Below, piece by piece: positions 20,318-30,368 of a stretch of 64,000 nucleotides of DNA. Below the pieces are notes generated by a model. It was not told the origin of the DNA. It did not search any database and saw only the letters and a program-made list of their open reading frames with translations. Both the position numbers and the translations under genes were made by a program. Each line of letters begins with the position of its first letter. Within the stretch, counting starts at the first letter, position 1. This DNA comes from Niveispirillum fermenti (lineage in GTDB: Bacteria; Pseudomonadota; Alphaproteobacteria; Azospirillales; Azospirillaceae): NCBI RefSeq assembly GCF_048066175.1, contig NZ_JBLTXA010000022.1, positions 14,665-78,664 on the forward strand, read 5' to 3'.

Positions 20318-20923
20318 TCATTTCCGGGAGAGACCAGTGATCCGCAGGATGGTTCCCGCCGGGTCGGTCTGGCTTGGGAACCGCTCGACCTGCATATTCC
20401 AGGAATTGGCGACCGCGGTCAATTCATCCTCCGCTGTCCTGCCCTTCGGGAATAGGCAGGCACCCCCCGGCTTCAGCAAGCCATGCGCCCAGGGCAGCAG
20501 AAGATCGAGTTCGGCCAGCGCACGGGCAGAGACGACATCGGCCGGCGGCGTGTCCGCAACCTCGATCCGCACGGGGTGGACCGTCGCGGGGGCAGCGGTA
20601 ACCCTTGCCACCTCCCGCAGAAAGGCCGCCTTGCGAACATCCGATTCGACCAGATGCACCGCCGGAACACCCATGATCGCCAGAACCAGACCGGGAAAGC
20701 CGGCACCAGACCCCAGATCCACCAGCACCTGTGTGCCGGCCGGCAGCAGGGCGAAAACCTGCGCGCTGTCGGCTAGGTGGCGTGTCCAGAGATCGTCCAG
20801 CGTCGTCTTGGAAACCAGATTGATGGCGGGGTTCCATTTGCGCAGATGCGCCGCATAGACCTCCAGCCTCTCCAGTGTTTCACGTGAAACATCGAAGCGG
20901 GTCTGGAACTGGGCTTGTGTCAT
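20318..20923 (-). CDS. rsmG: 16S rRNA (guanine-527-N7)-methyltransferase
   Basis: RsmG (GidB) methylates G527 of 16S rRNA using S-adenosylmethionine. I start at the ATG at 20923 (201 aa, MTQAQFQTRFDVSRETLERL); the open frame extends 60 codons further but those are not conserved. The SAM-binding motif VLVDLGSGAGFPGLVLAI is near residue 70, followed by ESDVRKAAFLREVAR. Residues VSRET near the start are encoded by a perfect parS site (20876-20891), so this coding segment also serves chromosome segregation. It is part of mnmE-mnmG-rsmG-parA-parB. Confidence 0.95.
   Translation of the reverse strand: MTQAQFQTRFDVSRETLERLEVYAAHLRKWNPAINLVSKTTLDDLWTRHLADSAQVFALLPAGTQVLVDLGSGAGFPGLVLAIMGVPAVHLVESDVRKAAFLREVARVTAAPATVHPVRIEVADTPPADVVSARALAELDLLLPWAHGLLKPGGACLFPKGRTAEDELTAVANSWNMQVERFPSQTDPAGTILRITGLSRK
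20876..20891. promoter_or_regulatory. parS site 1
   Basis: A perfect 16-bp palindrome TGTTTCACGTGAAACA, the ParB binding site, lies inside the 5' part of rsmG. It is about 12 kb left of the candidate oriC. Confidence 0.93.
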
Positions 20924-21074
20924 CGGTGCGGGTCTGGACAAGGAACGGGCCCGTGCTGGGATGAGGAACAGGGGACCTGTATAACAGCACCCGGCCCCGG
21001 ACAGAAGAACGTCCGGGGCACGACAGCCTTTCGCGGCAATAGTATCAGGCTGCCTGCTAACAGGCCGCATGGTA

Positions 21075-22934
21075 TCAGGCCGCACCGACCCGCTTGCGCA
21101 CATGGCGCAACAAAGCGGTGAGAGCAGCCGGCGTCATGCCCGGAATACGTGCAGCTGCCCCCAGCGTGGCCGGCCGGTTCGTTTTCAGCTTCTGCCGGAT
21201 TTCGGCCGACAGGGACGCGATGGTGTCCGGGTCCAGGTCCGGCGGCAGGTCCAAAGCCTCATCCTTGCGGAAGGCACGGATATCCGCTTCCTGCCGGTCC
21301 AGATAGCCGGCATATTTGCCATCGATCTCCACCTGCTCGGCAATGTCGGCCGACAGGCTCGAAAGCTGCGGCCAGATGGTGCAAAGGCGGGGAAAGTCGA
21401 TCTCCGGATAGCGCAGAAGGTCCAATGCCGTGCGGCGCACCCCGTCCTTGTTGATATGAAGCCCGTGCCGGGCCAGTTCGTTCGGGGTGGCCGACAGGCC
21501 GGTAACCATCTCCCGCGCCGTCAGAAGGGCGGCTTTCTTCTCCGTCCAATGCGTCCGGCGTGCGGCACCGACGATGCCCAGGGCCACCCCCCGGTCCGTC
21601 AGGCGCTGGTCGGCATTGTCGGCCCGCAACAACAGGCGATATTCCGCCCGGCTGGTGAACATGCGATAGGGTTCCGACGTGCCGCGGGTGATCAGGTCGT
21701 CGATCAGCACACCGATATAGGCCTCGGCACGGTCCAGCACGAAGGGCGGGGAACCGGCCACGGCCAGCGCAGCATTCACCCCGGCCACCAGCCCCTGGGC
21801 CGCGGCCTCCTCATAGCCGGTGGTGCCGTTGATCTGGCCAGCCAGGAACAGGCGGGGCAGGCGGCGGGTCTCCAGCGTGCGGGTCAGTTCCCGCGGGTCG
21901 ACATAATCATACTCAATGGCATAGCCGGGCCGGATCATGCGCACATGCTCCAGACCGGGAATGTTCTTCAGGATGGCCAGTTGCACGTCGCGCGGCAGCG
22001 AGGTGGAGATACCGTTGGGATAGACCGTGTCGTCATCCAGCCCCTCCGGCTCCAGAAAAATCTGGTGGCGCTCCTTGTCGGCGAACCGGACGACCTTGTC
22101 CTCCACACTGGGACAATAGCGCGGTCCCACCCCCTCGATCTGGCCGGAATACATCGGCGCGCGGTGGATATTCTCCCGGATGACCCGGTGAACCGCCTCA
22201 TTGGTATAGGTGATCGCGCAGTCGATCTGCGGCGTCGTGATCCGGTCCGTCAGGGTGGAGAAGGGGGGCGGCGGATCGTCGCCCGGCTGCATCTCCAGCC
22301 CGGACCAATCAATGGTCCTGCCATCCAGACGCGGCGGGGTCCCCGTCTTCAGCCGGCCGAGATTGAACCCCAGACGCTCCAGCGTCAGCGACAGGCCCAC
22401 CGCCGGCGCCTCGCCGACACGGCCCGCGGGGATCTTCTCCTCCCCGATATGGATCAGACCGCGCAGGAAGGTGCCCGTGGTCAGCACGACGGCACCGGCC
22501 TTGATCTGCCGGCCATCCCCCGTGACGATGCCGGCGCACGCGCCTGATGCATCGATGATCAGGTCTTCCGCAGCGGCGGCGATGATGTCCAGGCCCGGCT
22601 GTTCGGCCAGGGCCTTCTGCATTGCCTGGCGATAGAGCTTGCGATCGGCCTGGGCGCGCGGGCCGCGCACGGCCGGACCCTTCGACCGGTTCAGCACACG
22701 GAACTGAATGCCGCCCTGGTCCGTCACCCGGCCCATGACACCGTCCAGCGCATCGATCTCCCGCACGAGATGGCCCTTGCCCAACCCGCCGATGGCCGGG
22801 TTGCACGACATCTCGCCAATGGTTTCCGTCTTGTGGGTCACCAGCGCCGTGCGGGCCCCCGCACGCGCCGCCGCGGCAGCCGCCTCGCATCCCGCATGGC
22901 CGCCGCCCACCACGATCACATCATAGTGCTGCAT
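21075..22934 (-). CDS. mnmG: tRNA U34 carboxymethylaminomethyl-modifying enzyme MnmG
   Basis: FAD enzyme (GidA) that, with MnmE, installs the cmnm5 group at wobble U34 of certain tRNAs. Length 619. The FAD-binding motif VVGGGHAGCEAAAAAARAGA is at residues 8-27, followed by EMSCNPAIGGLGKGHLVREI. Further family blocks are GRVGEAPAVGLS, RLKTGTPPRLDGRTI and the GYEEAAAQGL segment. The C-terminal domain ends in ARIPGMTPAALTALLRHVRK, which binds MnmE and tRNA. It lies 60 bp downstream of mnmE and 151 bp upstream of rsmG. Confidence 0.97.
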   Translation of the reverse strand: MQHYDVIVVGGGHAGCEAAAAAARAGARTALVTHKTETIGEMSCNPAIGGLGKGHLVREIDALDGVMGRVTDQGGIQFRVLNRSKGPAVRGPRAQADRKLYRQAMQKALAEQPGLDIIAAAAEDLIIDASGACAGIVTGDGRQIKAGAVVLTTGTFLRGLIHIGEEKIPAGRVGEAPAVGLSLTLERLGFNLGRLKTGTPPRLDGRTIDWSGLEMQPGDDPPPPFSTLTDRITTPQIDCAITYTNEAVHRVIRENIHRAPMYSGQIEGVGPRYCPSVEDKVVRFADKERHQIFLEPEGLDDDTVYPNGISTSLPRDVQLAILKNIPGLEHVRMIRPGYAIEYDYVDPRELTRTLETRRLPRLFLAGQINGTTGYEEAAAQGLVAGVNAALAVAGSPPFVLDRAEAYIGVLIDDLITRGTSEPYRMFTSRAEYRLLLRADNADQRLTDRGVALGIVGAARRTHWTEKKAALLTAREMVTGLSATPNELARHGLHINKDGVRRTALDLLRYPEIDFPRLCTIWPQLSSLSADIAEQVEIDGKYAGYLDRQEADIRAFRKDEALDLPPDLDPDTIASLSAEIRQKLKTNRPATLGAAARIPGMTPAALTALLRHVRKRVGAA

Positions 22935-22994
22935 GGGCCCGGAAGATAAGGCCGCGCCGGATTTTATGCCAGGGACAAAAGACCGACCCTGCCA

Positions 22995-24314
22995 TCACTT
23001 CCCGATGCAGAAATCACGGAAGATCACGTCCAGCAGATCCTCAACATCGACCCGGCCGGTGATCCGGCCCAGTGCCCGGACGGCCAGGCGCACATCCTCC
23101 GCCGCCAGTTCGGGCAGCGGGGCCTGCAGCGCCCGGCATAAATCCTCCCGGCATTCCTCCAGCGCCGAGCGATGCCGGGCACGGGTCAGGGCAGGGGCGC
23201 TGGATGGTGCGTACCGGGCGGCGACCGCCGCCTCCAGTGCGGAAAGAAGGGCCGGCAAACCATCACCCGTGCGCGCCGAAACCCGCAGGGCCGCGCGGCC
23301 CGGCAGGGCGGGCAGGTCATCCGTCATATCCAGCTTGTTCATCACCAGCAGCGCGTCGTCATCGATCAGGGCCAGCGTCGCGGCATCCGGCGCCCGGCTG
23401 CCATCGAAGACCAGCAGCTTCAGGTCCGCACGTGCCGCCCTGTCCAGGGCCCGGCGAATGCCTTCGCTCTCAATCTGGTCGGCGGCGTCGCGCAGGCCAG
23501 CCGTGTCGGCCAGCACCACGGGATAGCCGCCCAGGTCCAACTGCACCTCGATCACATCGCGGGTGGTGCCGGCCTGGTTGGAGACGATGGCCACGTCCCG
23601 TCGGGCAATGGCGTTCAGCAGGCTGGATTTGCCGGCATTCGGCGCCCCCAGGATGGCGATGGAGATGCCGTCGCGCAGCCGCTCGCCCCGCCCCTGATCG
23701 GCCAGATGCACCGTCAGTTCCGCCGCCAGCCCTTCCACCAGCGGGCGCACGGTATCGGAAAGGCCACCGGGCAAATCCTCCTCTGGAAAGTCGATATCGG
23801 CTTCCAGATGCGCCAGGGCGCGGGTCAGACGATGCCGCCAGCCATCATAAAGCTGGCCCAGCACCCCTTCCATCTGCCGCAGGGCCTGACGCCGCTGCGC
23901 CGCCGTTTCGGCGTCCACCAGATCGGCGATGGCTTCCGCTTCGGTCAGATCCAGCTTGCCATGTTCAAAGGCCCTGCGGCTGAACTCCCCCGGTTCAGCC
24001 ACGCGCAGGCCCAGCCCGGACAAGGCCTGGGTGGCAGCGGACAGCACGGCGCGGCCGCCATGCAGATGCAGTTCCACCACATCCTCACCGGTGAAACTGG
24101 CAGGGGCAGCGAAGAACAGCACCAGCGCCTTGTCGAACAATTCACCTGTGGCCGGGTCGCGCAGCCCCGCCAATTGCGCCAGCCGGGGAGGTGGCAACGA
24201 CCGCCCGGTCAGGCCCGACAGGGCCGGCCCGGAACCGGGGCCGGAGATGCGGATCACCTGCACCCCGGCGCGGCCGGGGGCAGATGCCAGGGCAAAGATG
24301 GTGTCGTCGCGCAT
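22995..24314 (-). CDS. mnmE: tRNA modification GTPase MnmE
   Basis: GTPase partner of MnmG (TrmE). I start at the ATG at 24314, giving MRDDTIFALASAPGRAGVQV and 439 residues; longer in-frame starts would run through the parS site. The N-terminal tetrahydrofolate-binding domain is followed by a helical domain with an inserted G domain: G1 GAPNAGKSSL, G2 TTRD, G3 DTAGLRD and G4 MNKLD. The C-terminal FCIGK with its catalytic-type cysteine is intact. parS site 2 lies six bases before the start codon, so ParB occupancy might affect the leader. Confidence 0.97.
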   Translation of the reverse strand: MRDDTIFALASAPGRAGVQVIRISGPGSGPALSGLTGRSLPPPRLAQLAGLRDPATGELFDKALVLFFAAPASFTGEDVVELHLHGGRAVLSAATQALSGLGLRVAEPGEFSRRAFEHGKLDLTEAEAIADLVDAETAAQRRQALRQMEGVLGQLYDGWRHRLTRALAHLEADIDFPEEDLPGGLSDTVRPLVEGLAAELTVHLADQGRGERLRDGISIAILGAPNAGKSSLLNAIARRDVAIVSNQAGTTRDVIEVQLDLGGYPVVLADTAGLRDAADQIESEGIRRALDRAARADLKLLVFDGSRAPDAATLALIDDDALLVMNKLDMTDDLPALPGRAALRVSARTGDGLPALLSALEAAVAARYAPSSAPALTRARHRSALEECREDLCRALQAPLPELAAEDVRLAVRALGRITGRVDVEDLLDVIFRDFCIGK

Positions 24315-24320
24315 CAGGCG

Positions 24321-24336
24321 TGTTTCACGTGAAACA
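24321..24336. promoter_or_regulatory. parS site 2
   Basis: A perfect TGTTTCACGTGAAACA palindrome lies in the 22-bp gap between the [2Fe-2S] protein stop and the mnmE start. It may touch the mnmE ribosome-binding region. Confidence 0.93.
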
Positions 24337-24747
24337 TCATTCCGCCGCTGCCCCCCGGCGCGCCGCGACATCCGCCGGCAGTTTGTCACCGGGCAGCAGC
24401 ATCAACCGCTCAACACGCTTTCCTTCCACCAGATGGGTCTGCAACACCTCATCGATATCGGCCTTGCTGGTCACGCCATACCAGACGCCCTCGGGATAGA
24501 TGACCAGCACCGGTCCCAGTTCGCAACGGTCCAGGCAGCCGGCATTGTTGATGCGCACGGCCTTGCCCAGGCCCAGGCCCGTGGCCTTCTTCTTCATATA
24601 GTCGCGCAGTGCATCGCCGCCTTTTTCCCGACAGCAGCCACGGGGATGCCCCGGCTCCCGCTCGTTCGTGCAAACGAAGACGTGCGCCCGGTAATAGGGG
24701 GCCGGGTCATCCTTCACGGCGTCACTGATTTCCACAGTATCACTCAC
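24337..24747 (-). CDS. (2Fe-2S) thioredoxin-like ferredoxin
   Basis: A 136-residue protein with the thioredoxin-like [2Fe-2S] ferredoxin domain: AHVFVCTNEREPGHPRGCC supplies the first cysteines and NNAGCLDRCELGPVLVIYP supplies the C-x3-C pair, as in NuoE-like and cobalamin-associated small ferredoxins. The GVWYGVTSKADIDEVLQTHL tail is typical. I use the GTG at 24747, which overlaps the stop of the preceding gene as GTGA, a translational-coupling arrangement. Redox partner unknown. It is followed by parS site 2 and mnmE on the same strand. Confidence 0.85.
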   Translation of the reverse strand: MSDTVEISDAVKDDPAPYYRAHVFVCTNEREPGHPRGCCREKGGDALRDYMKKKATGLGLGKAVRINNAGCLDRCELGPVLVIYPEGVWYGVTSKADIDEVLQTHLVEGKRVERLMLLPGDKLPADVAARRGAAAE

Positions 24748-25007
24748 TTCTTGCCATCCTTCGTGGTCGCCCCGCCCATGGCATTGGACATCTGCGACCA
24801 CATGAGTTTCTGGAACTGCTCGAACCCCTGCAGCCCCATGGGCAGCCAGGTGTTTAGCATGGTTTCCGGGTCCATGGCCCGCAGGTTGGCCGACATCTGC
24901 TCCTGCATCTGCCGCATCAATGCTTCCTGCATGGGCTGGACGTCGGGCAGGCCCAGAAAGGTCCGGGCCTCCTGCGGCGTGCAGTCGATATCGATGGTGA
25001 CCTTCAT
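24744..25007 (-). CDS. Small conserved protein (DUF6489-like)
   Basis: An 87-residue protein starting MKVTIDIDCTPQEARTFLGL and continuing as a Met/Gln-rich helical segment (MQEALMRQMQEQMSANLRAM, then MLNTWLPMGLQGFEQFQKL). I recognise it as a small alphaproteobacterial family, probably DUF6489, of unknown function. The first 20 residues resemble a small beta-strand module and the rest an amphipathic coiled coil. It is the first gene of a coupled pair with the [2Fe-2S] protein (4-bp overlap). The start is at the ATG at 25007, since upstream codons are not conserved-looking. Confidence 0.7.
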   Translation of the reverse strand: MKVTIDIDCTPQEARTFLGLPDVQPMQEALMRQMQEQMSANLRAMDPETMLNTWLPMGLQGFEQFQKLMWSQMSNAMGGATTKDGKK

Positions 25008-25148
25008 GCCGGCATTCTCCCGATCAGACCCCTGTCGCGTCGGGATTTTTCCCCCACCCTGGGTTCGACACAAGGATAAACTATCTGTTCTTCATCAGCC
25101 CGTCACGGATCGACACCATGATGGCCCGGTCCAGCCAGAGGATGACCC

Positions 25149-27203
<2,055 letters not shown>

Positions 27204-27247
27204 AGTGCCTTTCATTTCATGCAGGTCTTTTGCAGAAGGATATGTCC

Positions 27248-27940
27248 ATGACCGACCTTTCGATCCAAAGCGATGACGGCTCCTTCAGCGCCTATCTGGC
27301 GACCCCGGCCAGCGGCAGTGGCCCCGGCGTGGTGGTCATCCAGGAAATCTTCGGTGTGAATGCCAATGTCCGCGCCATCTGCGACAAGCTGGCGGCGGAC
27401 GGCTATTTCGCCATCGCACCCGACCTGTTCTGGCGGCAGGAACCGGGTATCCAGATTACCGACCAGACCGAAGCCGAATGGAAGAAGGCGTTCGAGCTCT
27501 ATCAGGGCTTCAACGAGGTGAAAGGGGTGGAAGATCTGGCCACCACGCTCGCCCACCTGCGCAAATATCCGGGTGTGACGGGCAAGGTCGGCTGTGTCGG
27601 TTTCTGCCTGGGTGGCAAGCTGGCCTATCTGATGGCCACCCGCACCGATGTCGATGCCTCCGTCTCCTATTACGGGGTGGGTATCGACAAGGATATTGCG
27701 GAGGTGCCCGCCATCACCAAGCCGCTGCTGATGCATATCGCCGGCAAGGACGGGTTCGTCCCGCAGGAGGCGCAGACAGTGATCAAGGAAGCCGTCGCCG
27801 GCAACTTCCTGGTGGAAGTGCATGTCTATCCTGAACGGGATCATGCCTTCACCCGCATCGGCGGCCAGCATTATCATGAAGAGGATGCCAGCCTGGCCCA
27901 CACGCGCACGGCAGAGTTCTTCAAGAAGCATCTGGCCTGA
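27248..27940 (+). CDS. Dienelactone hydrolase family protein
   Basis: Alpha/beta hydrolase of the carboxymethylenebutenolidase family, 230 residues. The nucleophile is a cysteine in VGFCLGGKLAYL, typical of dienelactone hydrolases, with the acid in HIAGKDGFVP and the histidine in YPERDHAFTR. VVVIQEIFGVNANVRAICD is the conserved N-terminal block. I chose the ATG at 27248 because AGAAGGA sits seven bases upstream; the ATG at 27242 is too close to it. The physiological substrate is unknown; many members are promiscuous. A strong terminator follows. Confidence 0.9.
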   Translation: MTDLSIQSDDGSFSAYLATPASGSGPGVVVIQEIFGVNANVRAICDKLAADGYFAIAPDLFWRQEPGIQITDQTEAEWKKAFELYQGFNEVKGVEDLATTLAHLRKYPGVTGKVGCVGFCLGGKLAYLMATRTDVDASVSYYGVGIDKDIAEVPAITKPLLMHIAGKDGFVPQEAQTVIKEAVAGNFLVEVHVYPERDHAFTRIGGQHYHEEDASLAHTRTAEFFKKHLA

Positions 27941-27958
27941 TCCGGCTGCTGATCGCTG

Positions 27959-27986
27959 GGGCGGACCGATGGTCCGCCCTTTTTTT
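27959..27986 (+). terminator. Rho-independent terminator
   Basis: A 9-bp perfect stem GGGCGGACC/GGTCCGCCC with a 3-nt loop is followed by seven T. It starts 19 bp after the dienelactone hydrolase stop and isolates it from the quinone oxidoreductase. Confidence 0.9.
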
Positions 27987-27997
27987 CAGGATATGCC

Positions 27998-28972
27998 ATG
28001 ACCAATGCCATTGTGATCCGGCAGCACGGCGGCCCGGACGTTCTGGGCTGGGAGCCCGTCATTGTCGGCCCACCGGGCCCCGGGGAGGCCCTGATCCGTC
28101 ATACGGCCATCGGGCTCAATTTCATCGATGTCTATTACCGCACCGGTCTTTATCCGGCTCCGCTGCCGCTTGTGCCCGGCATGGAAGGCGCCGGGATCGT
28201 GGAGGCGGTGGGCGAGGATGTCACGGATATCGCCCCCGGGGACCGCGTCGGCTATGGACAGTCACCCCTTGGTGCCTATGCCGAGCGGCGCCTGATTCCC
28301 GCCGACAAGCTGATCCGGTTGCCCGACTGGATCGAGGATGAACTGGCGGCCGCCATGCTGCTGCAGGGGCTGACCGCGCAATATCTGCTGCGACAGACCC
28401 ACCGCGTCCAGCCCGGTGACAGAATCCTGATCCACGCCGCAGCCGGCGGTGTCGGTCTGCTGGCCAGCCAATGGGCCAATGTCCTTGGCGCCACGGTGAT
28501 CGGCACGGTCGGCACCGCAGAGAAGGCGGAACTGGCCCGCGCCCATGGCTGCCACCACGTGATCATCTACCGGGGTGAAGATGTCGTGGACCGGGTCAGG
28601 GAAATCACGGACGGGCAGGGGGTGGATGTCGTCTATGACGGGGTGGGAAAGGACACGTTTGACCTGTCCCTGGACTGCCTGCGCCGGCGCGGATTGATGG
28701 TCAGCTTCGGCAATGCCAGCGGGGCGGTTCCGCCCTTCGATATCGGTCTGCTGAACCGGAAGGGCGGCCTGTACCTGACCCGCCCTTCCGTGCAGCATTA
28801 TGCCGGCACACGGGAAGAGTTGCTGGCCATGGCCGAGGAACTTTTCGTCATGGTGCGCGACGGCAAGGTGAAGGTGAATATCAACCAGCGCTTCGCCCTG
28901 CGGGATGCCGCAGCCGCCCACCGCGCGTTGGAATCCCGTGGCACGACGGGGGCCACCATCCTTCTGCCCTGA
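27998..28972 (+). CDS. NADPH:quinone oxidoreductase (zeta-crystallin-like)
   Basis: Zinc-free medium-chain dehydrogenase/reductase of 324 residues that reduces quinones or enones with NADPH. The cofactor-binding loop is HAAAGGVGLLASQWANVLGA near residue 147. TAIGLNFIDVYYRTGLYP is the typical N-terminal block of the Qor/QOR1 group. No catalytic or structural zinc cysteine cluster is present, consistent with the quinone-reductase subgroup. It starts 12 bp after a terminator, so it needs its own promoter, perhaps upstream of 27950. Its 3' end abuts the parS palindrome. Confidence 0.92.
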   Translation: MTNAIVIRQHGGPDVLGWEPVIVGPPGPGEALIRHTAIGLNFIDVYYRTGLYPAPLPLVPGMEGAGIVEAVGEDVTDIAPGDRVGYGQSPLGAYAERRLIPADKLIRLPDWIEDELAAAMLLQGLTAQYLLRQTHRVQPGDRILIHAAAGGVGLLASQWANVLGATVIGTVGTAEKAELARAHGCHHVIIYRGEDVVDRVREITDGQGVDVVYDGVGKDTFDLSLDCLRRRGLMVSFGNASGAVPPFDIGLLNRKGGLYLTRPSVQHYAGTREELLAMAEELFVMVRDGKVKVNINQRFALRDAAAAHRALESRGTTGATILLP

Positions 28973-29012
28973 GCGGTCGAGCGATGTTTCACGTGAAACA
29001 TCGCTCGACCGC
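28973..29012. terminator. Bidirectional hairpin built around parS site 3
   Basis: A 40-bp perfect palindrome (20 bp per arm, no spacer) lies between the convergent quinone reductase and dnaQ genes, starting at the last bases of the former's stop region. The central 16 bp are a perfect parS. As RNA either strand could fold into a long hairpin, though no long T-run follows. Confidence 0.75.
28985..29000. promoter_or_regulatory. parS site 3
   Basis: A perfect TGTTTCACGTGAAACA forms the centre of the 40-bp palindrome. It is the site nearest to the candidate oriC, about 4 kb away. Confidence 0.95.
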
Positions 29013-29017
29013 ATTCC

Positions 29018-29704
29018 TCAACCGGCATTCCAGAGTGCGTTCTTGATACCTTTCACGAAGGCCTCGTGCGCCGCCACCTCCTCGGCCGAGGGGGCGTGCG
29101 GCCGGGCCGGACGAACCGGGCGGGCCGCAGTCACGGCAGGCGTATCCAGCATGGGCTGGGTCAGGGCCGGATTATTGGCCAGCACCAGATCAGGCTGCCG
29201 GCCCCCCATAAGCTCCAGATAAACCTCTGCCAGCAACTGGCTGTCCAGCAGGGCGCCATGCAGGGTGCGGTTGGAATTGTCTATGTTGAAGCGCCGGCAC
29301 AGTGCGTCAAGGCTGGCCGGCGCGCCCGGAAAGCGCTTGCGGGCGATCTTCACCGTATCGACCACCGGGTTGCCCAGCTTGCGCATGCCCAGGCGCGCCA
29401 GCTCGGCGTTCAGGAAGCCGATATCAAAGGAAGCATTGTGGATGACAAGCTGGCTGTCCTGGATGAATTCCAGGAAATCACCCGCGACGGCGGCGAAGAG
29501 CGGCTTGTCGGCCAGAAATGTCGCCGACAAGCCATGCACGGCTTCAGCCTCCGCCGGCATGTCGCGTTCCGGGTTCAGATAGGTGTGATAGTGGTTGCCC
29601 GTGGCCACATGGTTGAACAGTTCCACACAGCCGATTTCAACAACCCGATCCCCGTTCAGGGCATCGATGCCGGTTGTTTCCGTATCCAGCACGATCTCGC
29701 GCAT
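29018..29704 (-). CDS. dnaQ: DNA polymerase III subunit epsilon
   Basis: Proofreading 3'-5' exonuclease of the replicase, 228 residues from the ATG at 29704 (MREIVLDTETTGIDAL). DEDDh exonuclease motifs are complete: ExoI LDTETTGI, ExoII VIHNASFDIGFLNAE, and ExoIII HGALLDSQLLAEVYLEL with His and Asp. The C-terminal tail (HAPSAEEVAAHEAFVKGI) would contact the alpha subunit. It lies 4 bp after coaE in a tight minus-strand operon ppsR-maf-aroE-coaE-dnaQ. A longer open frame upstream overlaps coaE and is not conserved. Confidence 0.95.
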   Translation of the reverse strand: MREIVLDTETTGIDALNGDRVVEIGCVELFNHVATGNHYHTYLNPERDMPAEAEAVHGLSATFLADKPLFAAVAGDFLEFIQDSQLVIHNASFDIGFLNAELARLGMRKLGNPVVDTVKIARKRFPGAPASLDALCRRFNIDNSNRTLHGALLDSQLLAEVYLELMGGRQPDLVLANNPALTQPMLDTPAVTAARPVRPARPHAPSAEEVAAHEAFVKGIKNALWNAG

Positions 29705-29708
29705 AGGG

Positions 29709-30368
29709 TCAGGCCTTCCGTTGGGGGGCATGCCCGCGACTGCCGGGCCAGGGACGGTGCGGGGACCAGACACGGCCCCGACGCCGCTTCAACGCCGCCA
29801 CGATGCGGGCCAGGCGCAGCAAGGTCAAGCGCCGGCCCAGGCCGGTGGGAACCACGAAATCGGCCCGCCGGCGCTTGATGCGGTCTGGCACCTGACGTGA
29901 CAGGATATTGGCCAGCTTGACCGGATCCATGCCGGGCCGGGCCAGGACACGGGCACGTTGGACAAAGCCGGGCGCACTGACCACAGCCACCGCGTCGACC
30001 CGCCGTTCCCCCCCCGTTTCGTACAGAAGCGGGATATCCATGACCACCAGCGGCACGCGCCGGCGGGCACAGCGTTTAAGGAAGGCATCGGCATCGGCCC
30101 GTGTCAGCGGATGGACCGCGGCTTCCAGCCGTCGCAATGCGGCCGGTTGCCCCAGCACGGCGGCCGACAGGGCCACACGGTCCACCGCGCCATCCTTGAT
30201 CGCCTGGGGAAACAGGGCGGCAATGCGCGGCACGGCCGCCCCGCCACGCGCATAAAGGCGGTGAACGGCGGCATCGGCATCATGCACGGGACAGCCCAGC
30301 CGGCGCAGCATGGCTGCCGCCGTGGACTTTCCCATGCCGATCGACCCGGTCAGACCCAGAATGATCAT
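29709..30368 (-). CDS. coaE: Dephospho-CoA kinase
   Basis: Last enzyme of coenzyme A synthesis, phosphorylating the 3'-hydroxyl of dephospho-CoA. The P-loop GLTGSIGMGKST is at residues 5-16. DADAAVHRLY and VVMDIPLLYETGGE are the substrate-binding and lid blocks. Length 219 is slightly above the usual 200 because of a basic C-terminal tail (RVWSPHRPWPGSRGHAPQRK). Its start overlaps the aroE stop by 4 bp. This aroE-coaE-dnaQ order is common in alphaproteobacteria. Confidence 0.95.
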   Translation of the reverse strand: MIILGLTGSIGMGKSTAAAMLRRLGCPVHDADAAVHRLYARGGAAVPRIAALFPQAIKDGAVDRVALSAAVLGQPAALRRLEAAVHPLTRADADAFLKRCARRRVPLVVMDIPLLYETGGERRVDAVAVVSAPGFVQRARVLARPGMDPVKLANILSRQVPDRIKRRRADFVVPTGLGRRLTLLRLARIVAALKRRRGRVWSPHRPWPGSRGHAPQRKA

